Shown here piece after piece: positions 14,865 through 22,995 of a stretch of 35,154 nt of DNA (position 1 is its first letter; each line of letters opens with the position of its first letter). Made by a program: the position numbers and the translations under genes. The DNA is from Synergistaceae bacterium UBA5827 (GTDB lineage: Bacteria; Synergistota; Synergistia; Synergistales; 79-D21), in assembly GCA_002432945.1 (NCBI GenBank), contig DJHE01000002.1:13213-48366 (forward strand), in the 5' to 3' direction. The notes under the pieces were generated by a model. That model saw only the letters and a program-made list of their open reading frames with translations, searched no databases and was not told where the DNA came from.

Positions 14865-16397
14865 GTGGACGGAAAAGTCATCGCGTTGAACGGGCATTCC
14901 CTCTCGCTGGAAGATGTGGTCAAGGTTGCAAGGGAAGGGTATGGAGTGGCCCTGGACCCGGCAGCCGTCACCTTCGTCGAAAGGGGAGGGCGCATCGTCA
15001 GAGAGTGGGCCCGAAGCGGCAAGGTCATCTACGGGATTACGACCGGATTCGGCGACCTGGCTTCTGTCTCTATTCCCCCTGAGCAAAGCGAACTGCTCCA
15101 AAAGAACCTTCTCCTCAGCCATGCCTGCGGTGTGGGAGAACCTCTGCCTGAAGACGCGGTAAGGGCAATCATGCTGCTCCGGATCAACACCCTCACCCGG
15201 GGTTTTTCAGGGATTAGCCTGGAAACCCTGACCCAGCTCGTGAATTACCTCAACCTGGGCATCCACCCCGTCATCCCGAACCAGGGATCCGTCGGGGCAA
15301 GCGGAGACCTCTGCCCCCTGTCCCACCTGGCAGTCACCCTGCTAGGCGAGGGGGAGGTCTTCTTTGGGAATCGGCGCATGCCTACCGCCAGAGCTCTCCA
15401 GGAAACCGGTCTGAAACCTGTATCCCTCAAGCCCAAGGAGGGGTTGGCCCTCAATAACGGAACGGCCTTCATGGCAGGACTGGCGGCGCTGGCCGTCCAT
15501 GACGCCACCATCCTGGCCAAGGTGGCAGACATCGCTGCCGCCCTCTCCCTTGAGGCCCTTCACGGTGTTCCCTATGCCTTCGACCCCAGGACTCATGCCC
15601 TTCGGCCCCATACCGGCCAAAAACTGGTAGCCGAAAATATCCGAACCCTGATCGAAGGAAGCGAGATCATAGAGAACTTCAAGGGAAACCGTGTCCAGGA
15701 CGCCTATTCCCTGCGCTGTGTCCCCCAGGTCCACGGGGCCAGTCGCGATGCGCTGGATTTTGTCCGCGGAAAGATCGATCTCGAGATCAACTCCGTGACA
15801 GACAACCCGATCATTTTCCCCGCAGACGGCATTGCCATCAGCGGCGGCAACTTCCATGGCCAGCCGATCGCCCTGGCCATGGACTTCTTTGGCATCGCGG
15901 CAGCAGAACTGGCTGACATTTCCGAGCGAAGAGTCGCCCGCCTGGTGGACCACAAGCTTTCAGGCCTCCCCCCCTTCCTCGTGCGGGAAAGCGGCCTGAA
16001 CAGCGGGTTCATGATACCGCAGTACACCTGCGCCGCCCTCGTCTCGGAAAACAAGGTTTTGGCCCACCCGGCATCCGTCGACTCCATCCCGACCTCTGCC
16101 TGCCAGGAAGACCATGTGTCGATGGGCGCACATGCAGCAAGAAAAGCCAGGACAATCCTGGAAAACGCGTTCAATGTCCTGGCCATCGAGGTCCTGACGG
16201 CAGCCCAGGGAATCGATTTCAGCCACCCGCTGAGGCCGGGCAAGGGAACGGAGGCGGCACACAAAGCCGTTCGCCGGACAGTTCCTTTCTACGAGAAGGA
16301 TTGCCTCATGGAACCCCTTATTCGGGCGGTTCACGCGATCACGCATTCGGGTGAACTTGTGGCTGAAGTCGAAACTGTCGTCGGAAAACTGAACTGA
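14865..16397 (+). CDS. hutH: Histidine ammonia-lyase
   Basis: Removes ammonia from histidine to give urocanate, the first step of histidine degradation. The 510-residue length is typical. The electrophilic MIO group forms from Ala145-Ser146-Gly147 in GSVGASGDLCPLSHLA, and the family regions YGITTGFG, NNGTAFMAG and QEDHVSMGAHAARKA are intact. The start is GTG 14865 with AAGGAGGGAC at 14851-14860. A strong promoter lies about 116 bases upstream in the previous gene. The transporter gene livH follows after 22 bases, so histidine entry and first catabolic step are probably co-transcribed. Confidence 0.97.
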   Translation: MDGKVIALNGHSLSLEDVVKVAREGYGVALDPAAVTFVERGGRIVREWARSGKVIYGITTGFGDLASVSIPPEQSELLQKNLLLSHACGVGEPLPEDAVRAIMLLRINTLTRGFSGISLETLTQLVNYLNLGIHPVIPNQGSVGASGDLCPLSHLAVTLLGEGEVFFGNRRMPTARALQETGLKPVSLKPKEGLALNNGTAFMAGLAALAVHDATILAKVADIAAALSLEALHGVPYAFDPRTHALRPHTGQKLVAENIRTLIEGSEIIENFKGNRVQDAYSLRCVPQVHGASRDALDFVRGKIDLEINSVTDNPIIFPADGIAISGGNFHGQPIALAMDFFGIAAAELADISERRVARLVDHKLSGLPPFLVRESGLNSGFMIPQYTCAALVSENKVLAHPASVDSIPTSACQEDHVSMGAHAARKARTILENAFNVLAIEVLTAAQGIDFSHPLRPGKGTEAAHKAVRRTVPFYEKDCLMEPLIRAVHAITHSGELVAEVETVVGKLN

Positions 16398-16419
16398 ACC
16401 AGGGAGCCCAAAGGCCGTC

Positions 16420-17286
16420 ATGCAGCTTTTCCTCGAACAGATGCTTAACGGGCTGGCAATCGGAGCGATTTATGCCTTGATCACCCTGGGCCTTGCCCTT
16501 GTCTACGGGATATTACGAATCCTGCACGTGGCCCATGCCGCAATCTACACCGTGGGAGCCTATGCGGGGCTGGCCATATTTTCGTCAACTCACAGTCTTG
16601 CCCTCGCGGTCATCGGGTCGATGCTTTTTTGTGCCTTCCTGGGAGTTCTGATCGAGCGTTTCGTCTATTACCCGCTCCTGAAATTCCCTCCGTATGTCCC
16701 CCTCATCGGCAGCATCGCCTGCCTGCTTGCGATAGAAGAACTCTGCCGCATGGTGGCCGGACCGTACATCCTCTCCTTCCCTGCGGAACTGCCTTTCCCA
16801 AGCTTCACGATCGGGGGGATCGTGATCTCCTCGACGCTCTCCGCCGTCTACGGCATCAGCGCCGGGGTTCTCCTACTGCTTTGGATCATCACGACAAAGA
16901 CCGAACTTGGACTCGCCATGCGGGCCACTTCCCAGGACATGGCCATCGCCAGCTCAATGGGGATCAACAGCCACTGGATCATTTCCGTAACCTTCATGAT
17001 CGGCTCTGCGGTAGCAGCAATCGCCGGCATCCTCGTGGGCATCTACTACAACCAGGTCTACCCGACGATGGGGGCTGTCCCGGCCTACAAGACACTCGCC
17101 CTTATCGTGGTAGGGGGGCTTGGGTCCGTTCCGGGAGCAGTCCTGGCCGCAGTCCTGCTGGGAGTCGCGGAGACGCTCCTGATCGGCTACGCCGGCATCC
17201 CCCTTCCGCGGGATGCCCTGGCTTTTATTGCCATGATCGCGGTTCTGCTCTGGCGTCCACAGGGGCTCCTGGGCGGTCGGCGCTAG
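16420..17286 (+). CDS. livH: Branched-chain-type amino acid ABC transporter permease (LivH)
   Basis: Integral membrane permease of the hydrophobic amino acid uptake (HAAT) ABC family. The 288-residue protein is made mostly of membrane helices and begins with the LivH-typical LNGLAIGAIYALITLGLALVYGI; it also has the GxxxRATSQDMAIASSMGI cytoplasmic loop that contacts the ATPase and the late VVGGLGSVPGA segment. AGGGAG near 16401 precedes ATG 16420. It lies between hutH and the other liv genes, which suggests histidine as a substrate; family members more often carry leucine, isoleucine and valine, so specificity is inferred from position only. Confidence 0.93.
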   Translation: MQLFLEQMLNGLAIGAIYALITLGLALVYGILRILHVAHAAIYTVGAYAGLAIFSSTHSLALAVIGSMLFCAFLGVLIERFVYYPLLKFPPYVPLIGSIACLLAIEELCRMVAGPYILSFPAELPFPSFTIGGIVISSTLSAVYGISAGVLLLLWIITTKTELGLAMRATSQDMAIASSMGINSHWIISVTFMIGSAVAAIAGILVGIYYNQVYPTMGAVPAYKTLALIVVGGLGSVPGAVLAAVLLGVAETLLIGYAGIPLPRDALAFIAMIAVLLWRPQGLLGGRR

Positions 17287-17302
17287 GAAGGACGAAACCG
17301 CA

Positions 17303-18187
17303 ATGAGCGACTATACGATCACGATTGGAACCTTCATAGCGATCCAGGCCATCGTGGCCTGCGGCCTGAACGTCATCGTCGGCTACGCCGGACAGATTTC
17401 CCTCGGCCACGCCGCTTTCTTCGGGATCGGCGCCTACTCGTCCGCACTCCTGACGACTGCCGGGGGCCTTTCTTTCTGGAGCGCCCTGCCGCTCGTCCTT
17501 TTCATAACAGGGTTTATCGGCCTAGTCCTCGGCCTGCCCAGTCTCCGGCTGAAGGAGGACTTCCTCGCTATCACCACCATCGGGATCAACTTCATCGTGG
17601 TCTCCGTGTTCCTTTACGTCCCCTTTTTCGGGGGGGCACTGGGAATCGGCGGAATCCCTAGGGTGATCCTATTCGGTGAAAGGCTCAGGGGAACTCCCTT
17701 CCTCTTCCTCTGCCTCGCCTTTCTCGCGGCGGTTCAGCTGGCCAGCTGGCTTTTCACTCGCAGTTGGTCGGGCCTGGCCTGCTTTGCACTGCGGGAAGAC
17801 GAGTCAGCGGCATCGAGCATGGGTGTATCCCCAGTTCGCTTCAAGCTTGCGGCCTTCATCCTCGGAACCGCAATGGCCGGGCTAGGAGGAGCTCTCTATG
17901 CCCATTTCATGCGCTTTATCAGCGCAACGGATTTCGGTTTTCCCATGTCGGTCATGATCCTTTCAATGGTCGTCCTCGGCGGCATGGGAACCCTTTGGGG
18001 ACCGGTCCTGGGAGCCCTGGTCCTTGGCATGCTGCCTGAAGTCTTCAGGCCGCTGACCGAATACCGGATGTTCCTTTACGCCGCCCTGCTTTTGCTGATG
18101 ATTCGATTCCAGCCCGGCGGGCTCCTCGGGGAAAGCAGCTTCGCACGGCAGATCTTTTCCAGGCTGAAGGGGGGAAATCAGGAATGA
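17303..18187 (+). CDS. livM: Branched-chain-type amino acid ABC transporter permease (LivM)
   Basis: Second HAAT permease, 294 residues, with about eight to ten membrane helices. LivM landmarks are GLNVIVGYAGQISLGHAAFFGIGAY near residues 22-46 (read in two parts), FALREDESAASSMGV (the ATPase-coupling loop), and VLGGMGTLWGPVLGA near the end. AGGAAGGACG at 17285-17294 serves ATG 17303. The stop overlaps the livG start as ATGA. It would pair with LivH to form the channel of the transporter in the hut cluster. Confidence 0.93.
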   Translation: MSDYTITIGTFIAIQAIVACGLNVIVGYAGQISLGHAAFFGIGAYSSALLTTAGGLSFWSALPLVLFITGFIGLVLGLPSLRLKEDFLAITTIGINFIVVSVFLYVPFFGGALGIGGIPRVILFGERLRGTPFLFLCLAFLAAVQLASWLFTRSWSGLACFALREDESAASSMGVSPVRFKLAAFILGTAMAGLGGALYAHFMRFISATDFGFPMSVMILSMVVLGGMGTLWGPVLGALVLGMLPEVFRPLTEYRMFLYAALLLLMIRFQPGGLLGESSFARQIFSRLKGGNQE

Positions 18188-18951
18188 CGGAAATCCTTCT
18201 CAGCCTCCGGGAAGTGTCGATGCATTTTGGCGGCCTTAAAGCCCTGGACAAGGTTTCATTTGACCTCTGCAACGGTGAGATACTGGGGTTGATCGGGCCA
18301 AACGGGGCAGGGAAAACAACCTGTTTCAACACGGTTTCGGGGGTTTACCGCCCGACCTCAGGTGAGATTCGTTTTGGTGGAATCCGGACCGACGGGCTTC
18401 CTCCCCACAGGATGGCAGCCCTGGGCATCGGGAGAACCTTCCAGATCGTCCGCCCCTTCCCGAACCTTTCCGTCCTGGATAACGTCATCGTCGCAATGGG
18501 ATTGCCCTGTTACCGGGGGATAATCCCCTCCTGCGGCTCCTGGAAAAGGCAAACAACACGCGACGGTGCAATGGGACTCCTTTCAAAGGTCGGCCTTGTT
18601 TCTCTGGCCTCCCAGAAGGCGGGCCTGCTCCCCCTGGGAAACCTCCGGAGGTTGGAACTGGCCAGGGCCCTGGCCCTTAACCCGCGTCTCCTGCTATTGG
18701 ACGAATCCTTTTCCGGGCTTCGGCATGAAGAGATCGCCATGCAGGAAGAACTCGTCCGAAAAACCCGTGAGAGCGGCATTTCCATCCTCCTCATCGAACA
18801 CAACATGCGCGTGGCCATGGGACTGTCCGACCGGCTTGTCGTCCTGGACCACGGGCTCAAGCTTGCCGAGGGATCCCCGGAGGAAATTCGCAAAAACCCG
18901 GAGGTCATCCAGGCCTACCTGGGCAAGGGAGGCAACTCGAATGCTGCTTGA
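18184..18951 (+). CDS. livG: Branched-chain-type amino acid ABC transporter ATPase (LivG)
   Basis: One of two ATPases energising the HAAT transporter. The 255-residue protein has Walker A GPNGAGKT (38-45) and RTFQIVRPFPNLSVLDNV typical of LivG. The signature region reads LPLGNLRRLE (about 149-158) rather than an LSGGQ or LPYGQQRRLE form, and the Walker B end is LLLLDES (Asp173, Glu174, Ser175) instead of the usual DEP. The catalytic Glu is kept, as is the switch His in LLIEHNMR, so it should be active. livF starts within its last 11 bases. Confidence 0.93.
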   Translation: MTEILLSLREVSMHFGGLKALDKVSFDLCNGEILGLIGPNGAGKTTCFNTVSGVYRPTSGEIRFGGIRTDGLPPHRMAALGIGRTFQIVRPFPNLSVLDNVIVAMGLPCYRGIIPSCGSWKRQTTRDGAMGLLSKVGLVSLASQKAGLLPLGNLRRLELARALALNPRLLLLDESFSGLRHEEIAMQEELVRKTRESGISILLIEHNMRVAMGLSDRLVVLDHGLKLAEGSPEEIRKNPEVIQAYLGKGGNSNAA

Positions 18952-19651
18952 CGTCCAGGACCTCCATATTGCCTACAGAGACATTGAGGCGGTCCACGGA
19001 GCCTCATTTTCAGTGGAGGAAGGGGAACTCGTCTCCATTATCGGGGCGAACGGGGCAGGTAAGAGCTCGATCCTGAACTCCCTCATGGGACTGGTTCCCC
19101 CCCGTTCGGGCATCATACGGTTCCGCGGGGAGGATATTTCCAGAATTCCTTCTCACGTTCGGGCCCGTATGGGAATCCGCATCGTGCCCGAGAGGGCCCG
19201 CGTATTCCCTCGGCTGACCGTCCGGGAAAACCTGCGAATCGGGCTTTACGGGATCCATGAACCCGCGAAGGAAAAAGAGCGCCTGGCTTGGCTTTACGAA
19301 CTCTTCCCGATCCTTGAAGAGCGGGGCAGCCAGGACGCAGTGACCCTATCCGGCGGAGAGCAGCAGCAGTTAGCCATCGCGAGGGCCCTCGTTTCAGACC
19401 CAAAACTCCTATTGGTTGACGAAGTCTCAATGGGATTGATGCCGAAGCTGGTGGACCAGGTGTTCGAAGTCTTGCAGCACCTGAACCGGGAAAGAGGCTT
19501 GACGATCCTCCTTGTAGAGCAGAATGCCCTTGCTTCGCTTGAGATTTCCAGCAGGTGCTACGTCCTTGAAACGGGCAGGATCCAGTTCGAGGGGGCCTCT
19601 GGAGTGATGAGGGACGACCCCCGTATCCGAGAGGCCTACCTGGGCCTTTGA
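18941..19651 (+). CDS. livF: Branched-chain-type amino acid ABC transporter ATPase (LivF)
   Basis: Second ATPase of the transporter, 236 residues. Walker A GANGAGKS (35-42), LivF-type IVPERARVFPRLTVRENL, signature LSGGEQ (136-141) and Walker B LLLVDE (Asp160, Glu161) are intact; DEVSMGLMP replaces the common DEPSLGLAP. The frame is open far upstream inside livG, but ATG 18941 is preceded by AAGGGAGG (18925-18932) and gives the standard LivF N-terminus. It overlaps livG by 11 bases. The binding-protein gene follows after a 51-base gap containing its own -10 element. Confidence 0.94.
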   Translation: MLLDVQDLHIAYRDIEAVHGASFSVEEGELVSIIGANGAGKSSILNSLMGLVPPRSGIIRFRGEDISRIPSHVRARMGIRIVPERARVFPRLTVRENLRIGLYGIHEPAKEKERLAWLYELFPILEERGSQDAVTLSGGEQQQLAIARALVSDPKLLLVDEVSMGLMPKLVDQVFEVLQHLNRERGLTILLVEQNALASLEISSRCYVLETGRIQFEGASGVMRDDPRIREAYLGL

Positions 19652-19666
19652 TGTTCTCACCTGTTC

Positions 19667-19672
19667 TATAAT
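19667..19672 (+). promoter_or_regulatory. Candidate -10 element for livK
   Basis: A perfect TATAAT lies 31 bases before the livK ATG in the 51-base gap after livF. No convincing -35 is found at 16-18 bases upstream, so the promoter is only partly supported. A separate promoter would allow the binding protein to be made in excess over the membrane parts. Confidence 0.42.
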
Positions 19673-19702
19673 GTTCATAATCTGATCTGGGAGGTGTCTG
19701 CA

Positions 19703-20857
19703 ATGCGTGGTCTGAGGGTTTCGATGGTTGCACTTTTGCTTCTTTCCTTTTTTGTGGGAGTTGCCGTTGCTGCAGAAACGGTCAAGATTGGGATGCTCGC
19801 ACCCCTGACCGGCTTTGCGGCGGCCGACGGGGCAAGTGCCCTGAACTCGGTCAGGATTGCCGTCGATCAGGTCAACTCGAAGGGCGGGATCCTGGGCAAG
19901 AAGGTCCAGCTCGTCGTCTACGATGACCGGGCGGACGCGAAGGAAGCCGTCGCGCTGGCTTACAAGCTGATTGAACAGGACAAGATTTCCGCTTTTGTCG
20001 CAGGCTCGTACAGCCTCCCTTCCCGGGCCGTTGCGCCAATCTTCCAGGAGGAGAAGATTCCCCTTGTCGCCGCCTACGCCATTCACCCTGACGTGACGAA
20101 GGCCGGCGAATATTGTTTCAGGAACGGCTTCCTGGGTACGGTCGAAGGCAAGGCCGCAGCCTATACGGCCCACAAGCTCCTCCATGCAAAGACCGTAGCC
20201 CTCTTGACCAGCGACAACGACTTCGGCCGAACCCTGGTCCAGGGATTCAAGATGTATGCCGACAAATATGGCAAAGACATGAAGATCGTATACGAACAGA
20301 CTTATCCTTTCACTGAAAAGGACTTCAAGCCTTACCTCTCGAAGATCAAGGAAGCGAACCCGGACGTCATCTTCGCAAGCGGATACTATTTCCAGACAGG
20401 ACCTCTCCTGAAGCAGGCACGAGAACTTGGGATCAAGTCCAAGATCCTGGGGGAGGAGGGGGCTGATTCCCCGAAATTGGCGGAAATCGCCGGTGAAGCA
20501 GCTGAGGGTTTCTACATCGTGACCAACTTCGACCGGGATGATCCCCGCCCGGTCGTCCAGAACTTCCTCAAGGAATACCGCAAACGTTTCAAGATCGAAC
20601 CCGACATGGTCGGAGCCTCGGCCTACGACGGATTCATGATCATCGTCGACGCCATGCAAAAGACGAAGACCGTTTCCAACTCCACCGCAATCCGTATGGC
20701 CATTTCCAAGACAACCAACTATGACGGACTCACCGGGATCATCAAGGGCTTTACCCACATCGGCGAAGTCGTCAAACCCGTACAGGTCCAGGTCGTGAAG
20801 AACGGGCTCTTCCGGCGTTTCGGCGTCGTCGATGACCCCGAACTGATTCGCCCCTAG
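19703..20857 (+). CDS. livK: Periplasmic amino acid-binding protein (LivK family)
   Basis: Substrate-binding component of the HAAT transporter. The 384-residue product has a signal peptide (residues 1-23/24: MRGLRVSMVALLLLSFF then VGVAVAA) and the mature start ETVKIGMLAPLTGFAA typical of type I periplasmic binding proteins (Peripla_BP_6), with YDDRADAKEAVALAYKLI and ASAYDGFMIIVDAM further on. No lipobox cysteine is present, so it should be free in a periplasm, which suggests a two-membrane cell. ATG 19703 follows GGGAGGTG (19689-19696); GTG 19694 lies inside that site and is unlikely. A perfect terminator follows. Confidence 0.93.
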   Translation: MRGLRVSMVALLLLSFFVGVAVAAETVKIGMLAPLTGFAAADGASALNSVRIAVDQVNSKGGILGKKVQLVVYDDRADAKEAVALAYKLIEQDKISAFVAGSYSLPSRAVAPIFQEEKIPLVAAYAIHPDVTKAGEYCFRNGFLGTVEGKAAAYTAHKLLHAKTVALLTSDNDFGRTLVQGFKMYADKYGKDMKIVYEQTYPFTEKDFKPYLSKIKEANPDVIFASGYYFQTGPLLKQARELGIKSKILGEEGADSPKLAEIAGEAAEGFYIVTNFDRDDPRPVVQNFLKEYRKRFKIEPDMVGASAYDGFMIIVDAMQKTKTVSNSTAIRMAISKTTNYDGLTGIIKGFTHIGEVVKPVQVQVVKNGLFRRFGVVDDPELIRP

Positions 20858-20870
20858 CAAATAGGAATTC

Positions 20871-20903
20871 AAAGGGGTGTGCTTATCTGCACACCCCTTT
20901 TTT
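20871..20903 (+). terminator. Intrinsic terminator after livK
   Basis: AAAGGGGTGTGC (20871-20882) pairs perfectly over 12 bp with GCACACCCCTTT (20889-20900) around loop TTATCT, followed by more T residues. It is 14 bases after the livK stop and 42 bases before the hutU start. Confidence 0.92.
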
Positions 20904-20944
20904 ACTTCGGGACCCCCATGGGATCCCTGACGGAGGTGCAAAAA

Positions 20945-22990
20945 ATGATCGAAAACGGGAAAATTGCCGAAGCCATGACCGTGAAGCTGGATGGCCCCCT
21001 GCCGCCACCCTGCTCATTTGAACCCGGTATACGCAGGGCCCCGGACAGAGGGCTGACCCTGGGCAGAGCCGAAACCGAGCTGGCCCTTAAGAACGCCCTC
21101 CGGTACGTCCCGGAGGAATGGCACGAAGTGCTGGCCCCCGAGTTCATGGAGGAGCTCCTCACGCGCGGCCGCATCTACGGATACCGCTTCAGGCCGCAGG
21201 AACGCATATGGGGCCGCCCGATCGACGATTACAAGGGGAAAACAGTCGAGGGCCGAGCCTTCCAGGTGATGATCGACAACAACCTGGACTTCGACGTGGC
21301 CCTGTACCCCTACGAGCTCGTCACCTACGGGGAAACCGGCCAGGTTTGCCAGAACTGGATGCAGTATCGGCTCATCATGAAGTACCTCCAGGTCATGAAC
21401 GACGAACAGACGCTTGTGGTTGAGTCCGGGCACCCTCTGGGGCTCTTCAGGTCCCGCCCCGACAGCCCCCGCGTCATCATCACGAACGGGCTCATGGTGG
21501 GAATGTTCGACAACCAGGATGAATGGCACCGGGCCATGCAGCTCGGCGTTTCCAACTATGGGCAGATGACGGCGGGCGGCTGGATGTATATCGGCCCCCA
21601 GGGTATCGTTCACGGGACGTTCAACACGCTCCTGAACGCAGGACGGCTCAAGCTCGGCCTGGGGCCAACGGAGGACCTTTCCGGGCACCTTTTCATCTCC
21701 TCCGGACTCGGCGGCATGAGCGGAGCCCAGCCCAAGGCCGTGGAAATTGCCGGTGGCACCGGTATATTTGCCGAAGTGGACGCTTCGAGGATCGAGACGC
21801 GACATAGCCAGGGGTGGGTTTCCCGGGTCACCGCGAATCTGGGGGAGGCTTTTGCCTGGGCCGAGGAAGCGATGAAAGACAAACGGCCGCTCTCGATCGC
21901 CTACCACGGGAACATCGTGGACCTTCTTGAATACGCCGTGAAGGAAAGGAAGAATGTCGATCTCCTCTCCGACCAGACCTCATGCCACGCCCCCTACGAC
22001 GGCGGCTACTGCCCGCAGGGCCTTACCTTCGAGGAAAGGACGACACTGCTCGCAAGCGACCGCGCGGCCTATCGCAGTCGCGTTGACGAAAGCCTGGTTA
22101 AGCACTTCAACCTGCTCAAATCCCTGGTGGATCGGGGCACTTATTTCTTCGACTACGGAAACGCCTTCATGAAGGCCGTCTTCGACGCCGGGGTGAAGGA
22201 GATCGCCAAGAACGGCCGAGACGAACTGGACGGGTTCATCTTCCCTTCCTACGTGGAGGACATCATGGGGCCGATGCTCTTCGACTACGGATACGGGCCT
22301 TTCCGCTGGGTCTGCCTCAGCGGGAGGCACGAGGACCTCGTCAAGACCGACCGTGCGGCCATGGAATGCATCGACCCGGAGCGGCGGGGGCAGGATCGCG
22401 ACAACTGGATCTGGATCCGTGATGCCGAAAAGAACGCTCTTGTCGTGGGAACCCAGGCACGTATCCTGTACCAGGACGCCGGTGGGCGCATGAAGATCGC
22501 CCGCCGCTTCAACGAGATGGTCCGGAAGGGAGAAATCGGGCCGGTCATGATGGGGCGCGACCACCACGACGTTTCGGGGACGGACTCGCCGTTCCGGGAA
22601 ACGGCGAACATCAAGGACGGGAGCGCCATCATGGCGGACATGGCCACCCACTGTTTCGCCGGGAACGCCGCTCGCGGGATGAGCCTGGTGGCCCTGCACA
22701 ACGGCGGGGGAGTGGGGATCGGCAAATCGATCAACGGAGGTTTCGGCCTCGTCCTGGACGGAAGCGAGAGGGCAGACCGGGCCATCGACCTGTCGCTGGC
22801 GTGGGATGTCATGGGCGGGGTGGCCCGGCGGGCCTGGGCCCGGAACGAGAACGCCCTGTCCACGAGCATGGAATATAACCTCCAGAACCCGGGAACCGAC
22901 CATATCACCCTGCCTTTCATCCCGGACGACGTCCTCGTTAAAAAAACCGTGGAGAAGGCCCGAAAGAAAGTTCCCCACAAGGAGGATTAG
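20945..22990 (+). CDS. hutU: Urocanate hydratase (urocanase), long form
   Basis: Adds water to urocanate to form imidazolonepropionate using tightly bound NAD+. Recognisable parts are GGMSGAQPKAVEIAGG (from residue 256, NAD-binding), DQTSCHAPYDGGY, and HNGGGVGIGKSINGGFG near the C-terminus. At 681 residues it is longer than the roughly 550-residue enzymes of Pseudomonas or Bacillus and belongs to the long urocanase type. The frame is open upstream into the terminator, with an ATG at 20918, but ATG 20945 has CGGAGGTG (20931-20938) at good spacing and is chosen. ftcD follows after 5 bases. No new promoter is evident between the terminator and this gene. Confidence 0.94.
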   Translation: MIENGKIAEAMTVKLDGPLPPPCSFEPGIRRAPDRGLTLGRAETELALKNALRYVPEEWHEVLAPEFMEELLTRGRIYGYRFRPQERIWGRPIDDYKGKTVEGRAFQVMIDNNLDFDVALYPYELVTYGETGQVCQNWMQYRLIMKYLQVMNDEQTLVVESGHPLGLFRSRPDSPRVIITNGLMVGMFDNQDEWHRAMQLGVSNYGQMTAGGWMYIGPQGIVHGTFNTLLNAGRLKLGLGPTEDLSGHLFISSGLGGMSGAQPKAVEIAGGTGIFAEVDASRIETRHSQGWVSRVTANLGEAFAWAEEAMKDKRPLSIAYHGNIVDLLEYAVKERKNVDLLSDQTSCHAPYDGGYCPQGLTFEERTTLLASDRAAYRSRVDESLVKHFNLLKSLVDRGTYFFDYGNAFMKAVFDAGVKEIAKNGRDELDGFIFPSYVEDIMGPMLFDYGYGPFRWVCLSGRHEDLVKTDRAAMECIDPERRGQDRDNWIWIRDAEKNALVVGTQARILYQDAGGRMKIARRFNEMVRKGEIGPVMMGRDHHDVSGTDSPFRETANIKDGSAIMADMATHCFAGNAARGMSLVALHNGGGVGIGKSINGGFGLVLDGSERADRAIDLSLAWDVMGGVARRAWARNENALSTSMEYNLQNPGTDHITLPFIPDDVLVKKTVEKARKKVPHKED

Positions 22991-22995
22991 GCGTT

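Noticed and set aside
18566..18940. LivF starting at 18566 within livG
   Set aside because: The added 125 residues are out-of-frame livG sequence; ATG 18941 has AAGGGAGG and the family N-terminus.
19427..20941. A 504-codon open frame on the minus strand across livF and livK
   Set aside because: It lies antisense to two well-supported genes, has no recognisable motif, and long antisense frames are common in GC-rich coding sequence.
20879..20944. Longer N-terminus for urocanase, from 20879 or ATG 20918
   Set aside because: It would begin within or right after the livK terminator and lacks a ribosome site, whereas ATG 20945 has CGGAGGTG.
21980..22978. A 332-codon minus-strand frame inside hutU
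   Set aside because: Shadow of the urocanase frame; no ribosome site or motif.
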